From NCBI GenBank assembly GCA_030039895.1, contig JASHUR010000220.1:1-13981 (forward strand): DNA of 13,981 nt, written 5' to 3'. The position numbers and the translations under genes were made by a program. This stretch comes from Acidobacteriaceae bacterium. GTDB lineage: Bacteria > Acidobacteriota > Terriglobia > Terriglobales > Acidobacteriaceae. Within the stretch, counting starts at the first letter, position 1; every line of letters begins with the position of its first letter. Under the pieces are notes generated by a model that had not been told where the DNA came from, did no database searches, and saw only the letters and a list, made by a program, of their open reading frames with translations. Positions 1-7,552 of this stretch are shown piece after piece.

Positions 1-630
1 GTCAAGATCGCCCGTAGGCTCGTCTGCCAGAAGAACTTTTGGTCCAGTCACAAGGGCGCGCGCCAGCGATACACGCTGTTGTTCGCCACCGGAAAGCTCA
101 CCGGCCCGGTGTTCGGCCCGGTCGCCCAGTTCCACCTCTTCCAGCCATTCAGCGGCCTTCAGCAGAGCCGCGGTCTTTGACTCTCCCCGCGCCAGCAACG
201 GCATGGCTACATTCTCTGCGGCTGTAAACTCCGGCAGCAAATAGTGAAACTGCCAGACGTATCCAACCTCGCGGTTGCGGAAACGTGCGGCCTCTTTGCT
301 TGAAAGGTTTTTCAAAGGAATTGAGGCGCAGTATACGTCACCGCTGGACGGGCTATCAAGAGCCCCCAGAATGTGCAAAAGCGTGCTCTTTCCTGCACCT
401 GACTCGCCGACAATGGCCAGCATCTCGCCTTCGGCCACATCAAAGCTCAACCCGTCGAACAGCACCAGTCGTCCGCGTCCGGTCGCGTACTCTTTGCGCA
501 AATTCCTGACCTGGATCAGGGCCGGAAGCGCACTCTTTGTTTCATTTAGATGTTCGGCAGTCGCGGGACGATGCAGGCCGGTCAGGGTGGGCGGATTCGA
601 GGCGGGGGATTCGGGTAAAAGCGACTCCAT
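1..630 (-). CDS. lolD: LolD-type lipoprotein-release ABC transporter ATPase (C-terminus cut by window edge)
   Basis: This is the ATP-hydrolysing subunit of the LolCDE-type machine that detaches lipoproteins from the inner membrane for transfer to the outer membrane. The visible 210 codons, in frame to base 1, show Walker A GESGAGKST (75-83), a Q-loop in VWQFHYLLPEFTA (Gln127), the signature LSGGEQQR (179-186) and Walker B VLLADEP (199-205). The QFHxLLPEFTAxENV stretch is close to LolD of proteobacteria and separates it from generic MacB-like ATPases. The D-loop is just reached (GDLD); the H-loop lies outside. I chose ATG at 630 because AGAGG precedes it at good spacing. An in-frame ATG at 645 would add five residues but lacks a ribosome site. 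The first 38 or so residues, before the ABC core, are a non-conserved-looking extension. It follows the permease gene after a 130-base gap, which is long for an operon, so a separate promoter is possible. Confidence 0.9.
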   Translation of the reverse strand, partial: MESLLPESPASNPPTLTGLHRPATAEHLNETKSALPALIQVRNLRKEYATGRGRLVLFDGLSFDVAEGEMLAIVGESGAGKSTLLHILGALDSPSSGDVYCASIPLKNLSSKEAARFRNREVGYVWQFHYLLPEFTAAENVAMPLLARGESKTAALLKAAEWLEEVELGDRAEHRAGELSGGEQQRVSLARALVTGPKVLLADEPTGDLD

Positions 631-683
631 ATCTACCTCTACCATCTTCGCGCGGCAAAGGGAAGCGTTGATTGGCGCCAAAG

Positions 684-706
684 GTCACTCCAGCGTCACG
701 AGTGAC
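684..706. promoter_or_regulatory. GTCAC half-site cluster / 7-bp inverted repeat upstream of lolD
   Basis: In the gap between the permease and ATPase genes, GTCACTC (684-690) is repeated as the perfect inverted copy GAGTGAC (700-706). A further GTCAC sits at 695-699, 11 bases from the first, and forms GTCAC-ga-GTGAC with the inverted copy. This can be a 7-bp RNA hairpin with a 9-base loop or a DNA operator with three half-sites. There is no T-tract on either side, so it is not an intrinsic terminator. Regulatory function is inferred. Confidence 0.35.
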
Positions 707-760
707 GGCCTAGTACTGCCTGAGATCGCACTATTGATTCATTCATTATTCATACCGTAG

Positions 761-2005
761 TCACTCATAGCGCAGAGCCTCTGCCGGCAGGACGCGTGCG
801 GCTGAGCTTGAGGGATACAGCGTCGCCAGCAGCGAGACTCCCAGGGACACCGCCGCCACGATCACGCCGTCAATAGCGCGCGGCGCAAACGGCAGATAAT
901 CAATCGAGTAGACCTCCGCCGAGAGAGGGAAGTGGTAGTGCGCGCCCAGAATAGAGATTGTGTAGCCAAGTACCAGCCCGAGCGCGGTGCCCACTATGCT
1001 GATCAAAAAACCTTGCATCAGGAAGATGCGGCGCACCTGCCCCGGCTCCACGCCCAGTGACATGAGCACGGCGATGTCCTTGGTCTTCTCCATCACCATC
1101 ATGGTGAGCGCGATCAGGATATTCAGCGCCGCCACGCACACGATGAGCCCGATCACGATGAAGGTGACCACCTGTTCCAGGCGCAGCGCATGGAACAGCT
1201 CGCGATTCTGCTCCATCCAGTTGGTCGTCTGGAAGCCCGGTCCGGCGGCCGCCTCAATCTCCTTGCCGATGCGGGCGGCATCATTCAGATTGTCCACCTT
1301 GAATGAGATGACGGAAATCACGTCCGGCTCGCCAAAGAGCTGTTGCGCGTCTTTCAGCCGGATGAAACCGAAGCTCGAGTCGTACTGATAGAAGCCGGAG
1401 TGGAAGATACCGACGATGCGGAAGGGCTGATATTTAGGAACGATCCCATAGGGCGTGAGCTCGCCTTGTGGACTGATGACCATGACGGTCGACCCCACCT
1501 TGGCGTCGAGCGAATCGGCAAGGTCATAGCCGATGACAATGGGAGGCACAGCGGCGTTGGCGGCGTTTGTATTTTCTGGCTCAGAAAGTGGCGCAGCCGA
1601 ACCCGCCGTAAGGTTGTCGAAGAGATGACTCACGGTTTTTTCTTCGCGCGGAATGATGCCGTCCAGCTCCGCTCCGCCGGAGAGCGAGCCGCGCGCCACC
1701 AGCACCGGCTCATACAGACCCGGCGCAGCCGCCGTTACATGCGGAAGGTGCCGCAGCCTTTCCAGAAGCGGACGCCAGTTCTTGATGCCGTCGTTCATGG
1801 TGCGGAAGAGTTGGACGTGCGCGGTGGAGCTGAGCAGGCGGTTCTGCAGGTCGCGCTGCATGCCGGTGGTGATGGCCAGCGCGATGATGAGCGACGCAAC
1901 GCCTACCGTTACTCCGGCAATGGAGATGGCGGTGATTGCGCCCACCACTGCCTGGCGGCGCTTGGCCCGCAGATACCGCGCGGCGACAAAGAGTTCAAAG
2001 CGCAT
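761..2005 (-). CDS. lolC: LolC/LolE-type lipoprotein-releasing permease (FtsX family)
   Basis: This is an inner-membrane permease that works with the LolD-type ATPase encoded next in the operon to extract outer-membrane lipoproteins. The 414-residue length is normal for LolC/LolE. It has the family layout: a cytoplasmic start MRFELFVAARYLRAKRRQ, a first membrane segment at about 24-48, a large periplasmic domain at about 50-275, then three membrane segments at about 280-303, 326-354 and 377-397. The coupling-helix motif MEKTKDIAVLMSLG (305-318) follows the second segment, and the tail PAEALRYE is typical of FtsX-like permeases. Only one permease gene is visible, so the complex may be a homodimer with LolD, or a second permease may lie elsewhere. 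The gene starts 21 bases after the upstream stop. No clear ribosome site is seen, and the 12-base near-palindrome GATCGttCGATC (2010-2021) lies just before the start, so translational coupling is plausible. Confidence 0.88.
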   Translation of the reverse strand: MRFELFVAARYLRAKRRQAVVGAITAISIAGVTVGVASLIIALAITTGMQRDLQNRLLSSTAHVQLFRTMNDGIKNWRPLLERLRHLPHVTAAAPGLYEPVLVARGSLSGGAELDGIIPREEKTVSHLFDNLTAGSAAPLSEPENTNAANAAVPPIVIGYDLADSLDAKVGSTVMVISPQGELTPYGIVPKYQPFRIVGIFHSGFYQYDSSFGFIRLKDAQQLFGEPDVISVISFKVDNLNDAARIGKEIEAAAGPGFQTTNWMEQNRELFHALRLEQVVTFIVIGLIVCVAALNILIALTMMVMEKTKDIAVLMSLGVEPGQVRRIFLMQGFLISIVGTALGLVLGYTISILGAHYHFPLSAEVYSIDYLPFAPRAIDGVIVAAVSLGVSLLATLYPSSSAARVLPAEALRYE

Positions 2006-2026
2006 AAAAGATCGAACGATCAGGCC

Positions 2027-4234
2027 TTAGTGCACGACCGCTTTCACAGTGACAACGTTCTCTTCCCGGTCGAAGACGCGCACCGTGATCACATGCTCCG
2101 CTGCGTCCACTGGCGGCGGAGAACCGGCGGGCCTGGCCCGCAGCGGCGCGTCGAAGTCAAACTGTTCCGTCAACGAGTCGGCTATATTTCCAACCGGAGC
2201 GATGTACTGCCACAGCCCAGCGTCCACCGAGTACTCCGCGTGAGAAATCGGAGAAGTTGCATCGGTCGCCGTCAACTGCACATGGATCTTGCCGTCCACC
2301 AACTGCGCGGTCATGCCGCTCACCATCGGCGGAGTGGTATCAATCAGGAACTGATCGCTTACCCTGGAGCCGGTGAGCGCCTGGCCGGGGTTGTGCGACG
2401 GGGCATCGCTGGCCACGACCTTGATCCTGTACGGCCCGTCCGGCAGCAGATCAGCGTTAAAGCTCAGAAAGGTCCGGCGGATGCGGTCTTTCAGCAGCAT
2501 CCAGTTATGCTCATGTGCGCCGCGATAGTAGACCGAGTACTCCAACGTGTCGCCATTATCGTCATGCGCCAGCCAGCGCACTGTTACTGCCGATTTGTCC
2601 TTGAGCCCGACCAGCGGCTCGCTTCCCACAGGAAGTGAAAACGAAACGACTCCCGGCGGCGTGCGCACCGGAAAATTAATCGCCACGTGCTCCGCCTGTT
2701 CGAGAGCCATAGGCCCGGGAACCACGCGCGCGCCCGGCTCGACCAAAACCTCATCCACCACCGGGGCCACATTCACCGGCAGGTAATAGATGCCTACCGA
2801 GGAAATGTCCGCGCCCGGATGCAGCACCGCCTTCCATTGGACAAAGCGTGCTGGTTGCACGCCGAGCGAACCTGCGTCGGGTGGGACTTTTTTCCAGTCG
2901 CTCCAGGCCCGTTCCGGATTGTCAATGTTCCCGACGCGCGCATACAGATCGAAGCTGCCCGAACCCAGTCCTGTCTCAACCTGTGCGCGGCCCCACTGCG
3001 AGAACACGCCGGCGTCGAACACATTGCTCAGATAAGTGCCCTCTGCCGCGTCTGCGTGGCTCATGCGGTACACCTTGCCGGTGTTCGCCGTGCTGATGAA
3101 CAGTCCCGCGGAGGAATCCGCAAACCCCGTGGCCTGCGACGCCTCAAGGTGCGCGATGTCGGCATAGGAGCCGTCCTCCTGAATGCGGTAGACGCGCCCG
3201 CGATTGCCCGTCGCAGCCAGCAGCCCCTTCGGAGTCCAGCGCAGCGCGTACACAATGTCGTCATGGTCCACCCACAACGTGCGCGGAGCGCCGTTGGGGG
3301 CAATCTCGTCAATCTCCGACCCTTCCGGAATCACCGTATTCGAGCTGAGCGCACCTACCGATCCCGGCTGCACGATCCTGATGGTCACCGTTGCGTGGCC
3401 GGTTATCGGAAGCGGAGGTAATGTCTGGCGGCCCTTTGTGCCGACTCCAGCAGCATAGATTACGCCGTTCGGTCCCACTGCCACCGCGGTGATCTCCTGC
3501 TTGGACGAGTCGTAGATCACATACCCCTTGCCCGCTTTGTCGATGCGGTAGACCAGCCCGGTTCCGTCCGATCCCGCAATCAGATTGCCCTGGGCATCAA
3601 ACGCCAGGCAGCGAATGTGTTGCTCGTCGCTCTTGAAGAACAGCTCCGGCTTTGCGCCAGTCGACGTTGTGTCCACGCGATACACGGCCGCCGGGCCGCC
3701 GGTCGCAATGTACAGCCGCCCCTGGGCGTCGAACGCAAGGTCCCACACATACTTCGGCTTTTCCGCCGTCGTTGCCGGATCAAACACTACCTTCGCATCA
3801 GCCTCAGTCAGGTCTTTCGCGTCGGGTTCAAGCCGGTACACCTTGCCCGAGGGGAGAGTAGCCGCGTAGATGTCTCCATCAGGCCCTACGCGCACTGCCT
3901 GCACGCTCAGGTCTTTCGACGAAAACATCTTCGTCATCTTGCCGTCGGGCGAGATCCGGAGCACGGTGGCCGGGCTGCCTGTGCCTACATAGGCGTTGCC
4001 GGCCTTGTCCGCTGCAATGGACCACACGTAGGTCGAAGGAGTCTTGGCCAGCAGAGTGCTCGAAGGGCCGGCCATCAGTTGGCCATCGCTGGTAATGGCA
4101 ACTCCGTTCGGCGTGCCTTGTTCGAGCTCTTCAAACTTCGATTGAGTCCAGAGCTTTGTACCCTGTGAGTATGCAAGACCGCCGGAGAATATCGCCAGGC
4201 AGGCCGCCAGAAGAGAGAAGGAACGCCGCATCAT
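2027..4234 (-). CDS. Exported seven-bladed beta-propeller protein with C-terminal Ig-like domains
   Basis: I do not recognise a named family. The 735-residue product has a Sec signal peptide (MMRR start, hydrophobic 6-20, likely cleavage after AYS near 23), so it should be periplasmic or surface-exposed. I count seven similar blades of the pattern hydrophobic-x-GxxYxA...G-x-VYR: about 71-99, 111-138, 163-189, 207-236, 248-269, 328-355 and 368-392. This is an SMP-30/NHL-like propeller with an insertion near 270-320. A beta-sandwich-like stretch follows (400-490, with WSDWKKV). Two Ig/FN3-like regions end the chain: about 545-635, and 636-735 opening with DTTPPMVSG. It is the first gene of the operon and stops 21 bases before the lolC-type start, which suggests an envelope role, perhaps scaffolding or ligand sensing. 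No enzyme motif is seen. Two adjacent ATGs (4234, 4231) are possible starts; neither has a strong ribosome site. Confidence 0.8.
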   Translation of the reverse strand: MMRRSFSLLAACLAIFSGGLAYSQGTKLWTQSKFEELEQGTPNGVAITSDGQLMAGPSSTLLAKTPSTYVWSIAADKAGNAYVGTGSPATVLRISPDGKMTKMFSSKDLSVQAVRVGPDGDIYAATLPSGKVYRLEPDAKDLTEADAKVVFDPATTAEKPKYVWDLAFDAQGRLYIATGGPAAVYRVDTTSTGAKPELFFKSDEQHIRCLAFDAQGNLIAGSDGTGLVYRIDKAGKGYVIYDSSKQEITAVAVGPNGVIYAAGVGTKGRQTLPPLPITGHATVTIRIVQPGSVGALSSNTVIPEGSEIDEIAPNGAPRTLWVDHDDIVYALRWTPKGLLAATGNRGRVYRIQEDGSYADIAHLEASQATGFADSSAGLFISTANTGKVYRMSHADAAEGTYLSNVFDAGVFSQWGRAQVETGLGSGSFDLYARVGNIDNPERAWSDWKKVPPDAGSLGVQPARFVQWKAVLHPGADISSVGIYYLPVNVAPVVDEVLVEPGARVVPGPMALEQAEHVAINFPVRTPPGVVSFSLPVGSEPLVGLKDKSAVTVRWLAHDDNGDTLEYSVYYRGAHEHNWMLLKDRIRRTFLSFNADLLPDGPYRIKVVASDAPSHNPGQALTGSRVSDQFLIDTTPPMVSGMTAQLVDGKIHVQLTATDATSPISHAEYSVDAGLWQYIAPVGNIADSLTEQFDFDAPLRARPAGSPPPVDAAEHVITVRVFDREENVVTVKAVVH

Positions 4235-4251
4235 CCTGAATCGAGTCTACT

Positions 4252-4286
4252 AGATGCCTCGCCTGCGCAGAGGCGGTTGAGCATCT
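4252..4286 (-). promoter_or_regulatory. Two-stem hairpin in the probable leader of the propeller-lol operon
   Basis: AGATGC (4252-4257) pairs with GCATCT (4281-4286), and inside it CGCCT (4260-4264) pairs with AGGCG (4271-4275) around a six-base loop. Eleven base pairs are split by an asymmetric internal loop. The hairpin ends 17 bases before the propeller start codon on the minus strand, where it could affect translation or mRNA stability. It could also be chance in GC-rich DNA. Which transcript carries it depends on an unmapped start site. Confidence 0.3.
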
Positions 4287-4400
4287 TTAAGCGCTCTTAT
4301 TGTGCAGGAGAGGAGCGGTCCGGATCTCAGGGTCTGTTTTTCAAGTTCCTGTAACGCGCATGAAAGTGACAGCCCGGAAAACCCTGTTACCGATAGGGGC

Positions 4401-4406
4401 GATAAT
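4401..4406 (+). promoter_or_regulatory. Weak candidate -10 element for zwf
   Basis: GATAAT lies 14 bases before the zwf start codon and is the best -10-like hexamer in the 186-base divergent gap (4235-4420). No TTGACA-like -35 sits at normal spacing. If used, transcription would begin about 4412-4414, leaving a leader of under ten bases, which would fit the absence of a ribosome site before zwf. Apart from this and the hairpin at 4252-4286 I see nothing clear in the gap. Confidence 0.2.
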
Positions 4407-4420
4407 GCATCTGTAAAATC

Positions 4421-5809
4421 ATGTCTATGGATCAGCCACAGTCCGACGCTCTCGTCTTCTTCGGCGCAACCGGCGACCTTGCCTATAAACAAATCTTCCC
4501 CTCATTGCAACGTTTAGCCAAGCGCGACAAGCTCAACGGTCCGGTCATTGGCGTAGCCAAAGCCGGCTGGAACCTCGACCAACTGAAGGCCCGCGCGAAA
4601 GACAGCGTGGAGAAGCACGGCGGCGCGGACCCTGAGGGGCTTCCCAAACTGCTCGATCGCCTGCGCTATGTTGACGGCGACTATGCCGACGCTGCGACCT
4701 TTGCGCAGGTCCGCAAGCAGCTTGGCGACGCCCAACACCCGCTGCATTATCTGGCCATTCCGCCCAGCCTGTTCGGAGAAGTCATTCAGCAGCTCAAAAG
4801 CTCCGGCAACGCCGAAGGCGCGCGCATCGTCGTCGAGAAGCCCTTCGGGCACGATATGGAGTCGGCCCGCAAGCTGAACCAGATCATCCATCGCGTCTTC
4901 GATGAGCGGAACGTCTTCCGTATCGATCACTACCTGGGCAAAAACGCCGTCCAGAACCTCATCTTCTTCCGCTTTGCCAATATGTTTCTTGAGCCCATCT
5001 GGAACCGCCAGTACATCGAGAGCGTGCAGATCACCATGGCCGAACAGTTCGGCATCCAGGGACGCGGGGCCTTTTACGACGGCGTTGGCGCTCTGCGCGA
5101 CGTGGTCCAGAATCACCTGATGCAGCTTGTCAGCAACATCGCCATGGAGCCGCCACCACTTCCCGATGTCGAGTCCATCCGCGACGAGCGCGCCAAGGTG
5201 CTGCGCAGCACGCAGTCCATCGAACTCGAGGACATCCTGCTGGGCCAGTTCGAGGGCTATCATGACGAACCGGGAGTGAAGCCCGGCTCCAACGTCGAAA
5301 CATTCGCCATGCTGCGTCTGCACATCAACTCTTGGCGCTGGCGCGATGTTCCGTTCTACATCCGTACGGGCAAGAATCTGCCCGTGACCGCGACCGAGGT
5401 GGTCGCCAAGTTTTGCCAGACGCCGCCGGTCTTCTCCGAGCAGGTGCCGCCGCAAAACTATGTGCGCTTCCGGCTCAGCCCTGTCCCGGAGACCGCAGTC
5501 GGCGCATCGGTAAAGCAGGCCGGCGACCGCCTGCTCGGCTGCATGACCGAGCTATGCGTCGATTCCGACTGCGGGACCGAGAACCTGCTGCCCTACGAAG
5601 AGCTCTTGCAGGACGCCATGCGCGGCTACCAGACCTGGTTTGCCCGCGAGGATTATGTTGAGGAGTCCTGGCGCATCCTCGATCCCGTGCTGAAGAACCC
5701 ACCCAGCCCGCTGACCTACAAACCGGGAACATGGGGTCCGCCCAATGTGACTCCTGCGGTGACGCCGCCGGGCGGATGGGTGAATCCGCAAAATCCATCG
5801 CAAAAATAA
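4421..5809 (+). CDS. zwf: Glucose-6-phosphate 1-dehydrogenase
   Basis: This cytosolic enzyme oxidises glucose-6-phosphate to 6-phosphogluconolactone with NAD(P)+, the entry to the oxidative pentose phosphate and Entner-Doudoroff routes. The 462 residues show the nucleotide-binding loop FGATGDLAYK (14-23), EKPFG (139-143), the substrate site RIDHYLGK (167-174) and the catalytic-His segment VVQNHLMQL (His232). RTGK (315-318) and the terminal YKPGTWGP also fit. The residue after DHYLGK is Asn where the classic signature has Glu, and the dinucleotide loop has AYK rather than the common AxRK. The protein therefore belongs to a divergent G6PD clade, which I recall from some soil bacteria. ATG 4421 is the first start after an in-frame stop at 4403; ATG 4427 is an alternative. 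Neither has a ribosome site. The gene stands alone, ends in a terminator, and has no pgl or gnd neighbour here. A proline-rich tail follows about residue 440. Confidence 0.93.
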   Translation: MSMDQPQSDALVFFGATGDLAYKQIFPSLQRLAKRDKLNGPVIGVAKAGWNLDQLKARAKDSVEKHGGADPEGLPKLLDRLRYVDGDYADAATFAQVRKQLGDAQHPLHYLAIPPSLFGEVIQQLKSSGNAEGARIVVEKPFGHDMESARKLNQIIHRVFDERNVFRIDHYLGKNAVQNLIFFRFANMFLEPIWNRQYIESVQITMAEQFGIQGRGAFYDGVGALRDVVQNHLMQLVSNIAMEPPPLPDVESIRDERAKVLRSTQSIELEDILLGQFEGYHDEPGVKPGSNVETFAMLRLHINSWRWRDVPFYIRTGKNLPVTATEVVAKFCQTPPVFSEQVPPQNYVRFRLSPVPETAVGASVKQAGDRLLGCMTELCVDSDCGTENLLPYEELLQDAMRGYQTWFAREDYVEESWRILDPVLKNPPSPLTYKPGTWGPPNVTPAVTPPGGWVNPQNPSQK

Positions 5810-5810
5810 C

Positions 5811-5842
5811 AAAGGCAGCCGCGCCAGTGCGTGGCTGCCTTT
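5811..5842. terminator. Bidirectional intrinsic terminator between convergent zwf and the S10 peptidase
   Basis: AAAGGCAGCC (5811-5820) pairs perfectly with GGCTGCCTTT (5833-5842). Four further pairs, one of them G-U, extend into the loop and close on the tetraloop CAGT (5825-5828). The stem starts one base after the zwf stop codon. On the plus strand the tail is short (TTT, then GGGCCC, then TTT). On the minus strand the stem is followed by TTTGTTATTTTTG, a better U-tract, so it probably ends the peptidase transcript at least as well as zwf. Confidence 0.85.
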
Positions 5843-5853
5843 GGGCCCTTTAC

Positions 5854-5889
5854 GATTCCGCGAGCAGGGAAGTGACTGCCTGCGGAATC
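5854..5889. repeat. Second strong hairpin in the zwf-S10 convergent gap
   Basis: GATTCCGC (5854-5861) and GCGGAATC (5882-5889) form a perfect 8-bp inverted repeat. Inside it GCAG (5864-5867) pairs with CTGC (5876-5879) after one G-U pair and one mismatch, leaving an eight-base loop. It begins 11 bases beyond the terminator stem and ends four bases from the peptidase stop codon. With no adjacent T-tract it is more likely a mRNA 3'-end stabiliser, or a helper to the terminator, than a terminator itself. Confidence 0.55.
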
Positions 5890-5893
5890 AAGG

Positions 5894-7519
5894 TCACAGA
5901 TTTCCCGCGTCTGTGCTGCGGATGAATGCCTCCACGTTATCGTGCAGGGCTTTCAGCGAATCGGCATTCACATATACCATGTGGCCCGACTTGTACCAGT
6001 CATACTGGATGTTCTTCGCCAGGCTGGCGGGAATCGGCAGATGCTTGTCGTCGTACCATGCCGCATAGAAGGGCGTGGCCAGATCGTAGTAGCCGCCGTT
6101 CACCATCACCTTCAGCCTGGGGTCGGTCTTCATCGCCTCCGCCAGGTCCGGCAATACGTTTAGGTTGATCGGATCGCCGTTATGCTTCCAGTCCCATTTC
6201 GCGCTGGGCACACCAATGCCCGCGTCCGGTACATACGTTTCGCCTATGCCGTACTTCAGGGTCTTGCGAACGTAGTTGTTAAAAAGCGAGAGGTATGCCG
6301 AGGCAATTGCCGAGGCCTGCGGGTCGTACTGCGCGTATTCGCTCTGCGAGTCCAGCGTCGGGCCGGTGTAGCGAGTATCCAGACGGCCCGTGGTCGTATC
6401 CTGACCCTGCAGTAGCTGTTTGGCGAACTGCAAGCCTGAAACGCGCAGGTTGGCACGCATCAGGTAATCAACAGGCAGCCCGGTATAGTTGTGTATCTTC
6501 TCGGCAATGGCCTGCTTCTCTGTTTGCGAAAGGTCGGTGCCCTCCTGCAACGCATGCGCATAATCGCCCATGGCGAACGTTTCGACCTCTTTCAGGAAAG
6601 GCAGCAGCTCCGCCGGTTGGTTCGGTACTTTGTGGTGGTACCACGCAGTGGCGGCATAGGTCGGCAGCGCCGTCTCGTAAGGCAGGTCAATGCCGGGATT
6701 GTCATGCGGCGAATCGATGTCGGCGGAGAAGACAAAATCCTGTGACAACAGCATCACGCCATTCAGGTCAATGCTTTTCTCGTTTTCCAGAATATCGGCC
6801 AGCACCGCGGAGCGAGTTGTCCCGTAGCTCTCGCCAAAGAGGTACTTCGGCGAGTTCCAGCGCCCGTACTTGCCAAGAAATCGCGCGATAAACCGCGCAA
6901 AGGCCTCGCCGTCTTCATCGACTCCCCAGAAGGCCTTCTCCGGATCTTTGCCATGGAATTGTCCGAAGCCCAGCCCCGGCGCGTCGATAAACACCAGATC
7001 GGTCACGTCCAGCAGACTGTAGGGATTCTCCTCAAGCTTGTAGGGCGCCGCTGCCAGATGCTGATCGCCGGGCGTCTCCACGCGTACGGGTCCAAACGAC
7101 CCCATGTGCAGCCAGACTGTCGCTGATCCTGGTCCGCCGTTGTAGAGAAAGGTGACCGGCCGGGTCTCCGGATCCGCGCCTTTCTTGAAGTAGGCCACGT
7201 AAAACATGCTCGCTGTTGGTGGTGCATCCGCTGGGTTCTTTACCAGCGCGGCCGGGGTGCCAGGCAGCGGTTTGCCGTCCAGCCCCAGCTGCGCGTCTTC
7301 TGCATCGGTCGCGCCCACGGTGATGGTTCCCGCCACGGCGGTATAAGCAATGTGCTCGCCGCCGGCATTCAGCATGCCTTCGGTGGTTGAATCGCCCGGA
7401 GCTGCCTCGGTGGCAGCCTGCTCAGGCTTTGCTGAAGTCTTTGTGTTGTCCGCGGCCAGGGCAGGGATCGAAACAACGGCTGCCAGTAAGATCGCTGGCA
7501 GCAAAGAAAAACTACGCAT
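5894..7519 (-). CDS. Secreted S10 family serine carboxypeptidase
   Basis: This is a serine carboxypeptidase-like enzyme expected to remove C-terminal residues from peptides outside the cytoplasm. Counting from the TTG codon just before the chosen start, it shows the oxyanion-region motif NGGPGS (128-133), the nucleophile in GESYG (Ser232), the probable acid Asp in NGGYYDLATPF (480) and the catalytic His in SGHMVY (514), so the triad is complete. A Sec signal peptide (RSFSLLPAILLAAVVSIPALA, cleavage before ADN) directs export. A low-complexity Ala/Thr/Glu stretch follows to about residue 48. I chose ATG at 7519 because AAAAGGA stands eight bases before it. TTG at 7522 is directly upstream and would add one residue. 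The gene is monocistronic, converges on zwf and shares its terminator. Many acidobacteria carry several such peptidases, consistent with scavenging protein. Substrate and acid optimum cannot be read from sequence. Confidence 0.92.
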   Translation of the reverse strand: MRSFSLLPAILLAAVVSIPALAADNTKTSAKPEQAATEAAPGDSTTEGMLNAGGEHIAYTAVAGTITVGATDAEDAQLGLDGKPLPGTPAALVKNPADAPPTASMFYVAYFKKGADPETRPVTFLYNGGPGSATVWLHMGSFGPVRVETPGDQHLAAAPYKLEENPYSLLDVTDLVFIDAPGLGFGQFHGKDPEKAFWGVDEDGEAFARFIARFLGKYGRWNSPKYLFGESYGTTRSAVLADILENEKSIDLNGVMLLSQDFVFSADIDSPHDNPGIDLPYETALPTYAATAWYHHKVPNQPAELLPFLKEVETFAMGDYAHALQEGTDLSQTEKQAIAEKIHNYTGLPVDYLMRANLRVSGLQFAKQLLQGQDTTTGRLDTRYTGPTLDSQSEYAQYDPQASAIASAYLSLFNNYVRKTLKYGIGETYVPDAGIGVPSAKWDWKHNGDPINLNVLPDLAEAMKTDPRLKVMVNGGYYDLATPFYAAWYDDKHLPIPASLAKNIQYDWYKSGHMVYVNADSLKALHDNVEAFIRSTDAGNL

Positions 7520-7552
7520 CAAGGGTATCCTTTTGAACGGGGGATTAATACG

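Noticed and set aside
1343..2638. Long plus-strand open frame antisense to the permease and propeller genes
   Set aside because: Arg/His-rich composition, no family motif, and it crosses the boundary of two clear minus-strand genes; it is a by-product of GC-rich codon use.
4198..4234. Lipobox-like LAAC at residues 9-12 of the propeller protein, tempting next to lol genes
   Set aside because: The preceding hydrophobic stretch is only about six residues, too short for a lipoprotein signal, while a normal signal-peptidase I site follows near residue 23.
4514..5455. 313-codon open frame antisense to zwf
   Set aside because: It mirrors the codons of an unmistakable G6PD; it has no motif and no ribosome site.
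7520..7522. TTG as start of the peptidase (and TTG at 7790 for the hypothetical protein)
   Set aside because: An ATG follows directly in each case; for the peptidase the ribosome site spacing favours the ATG.
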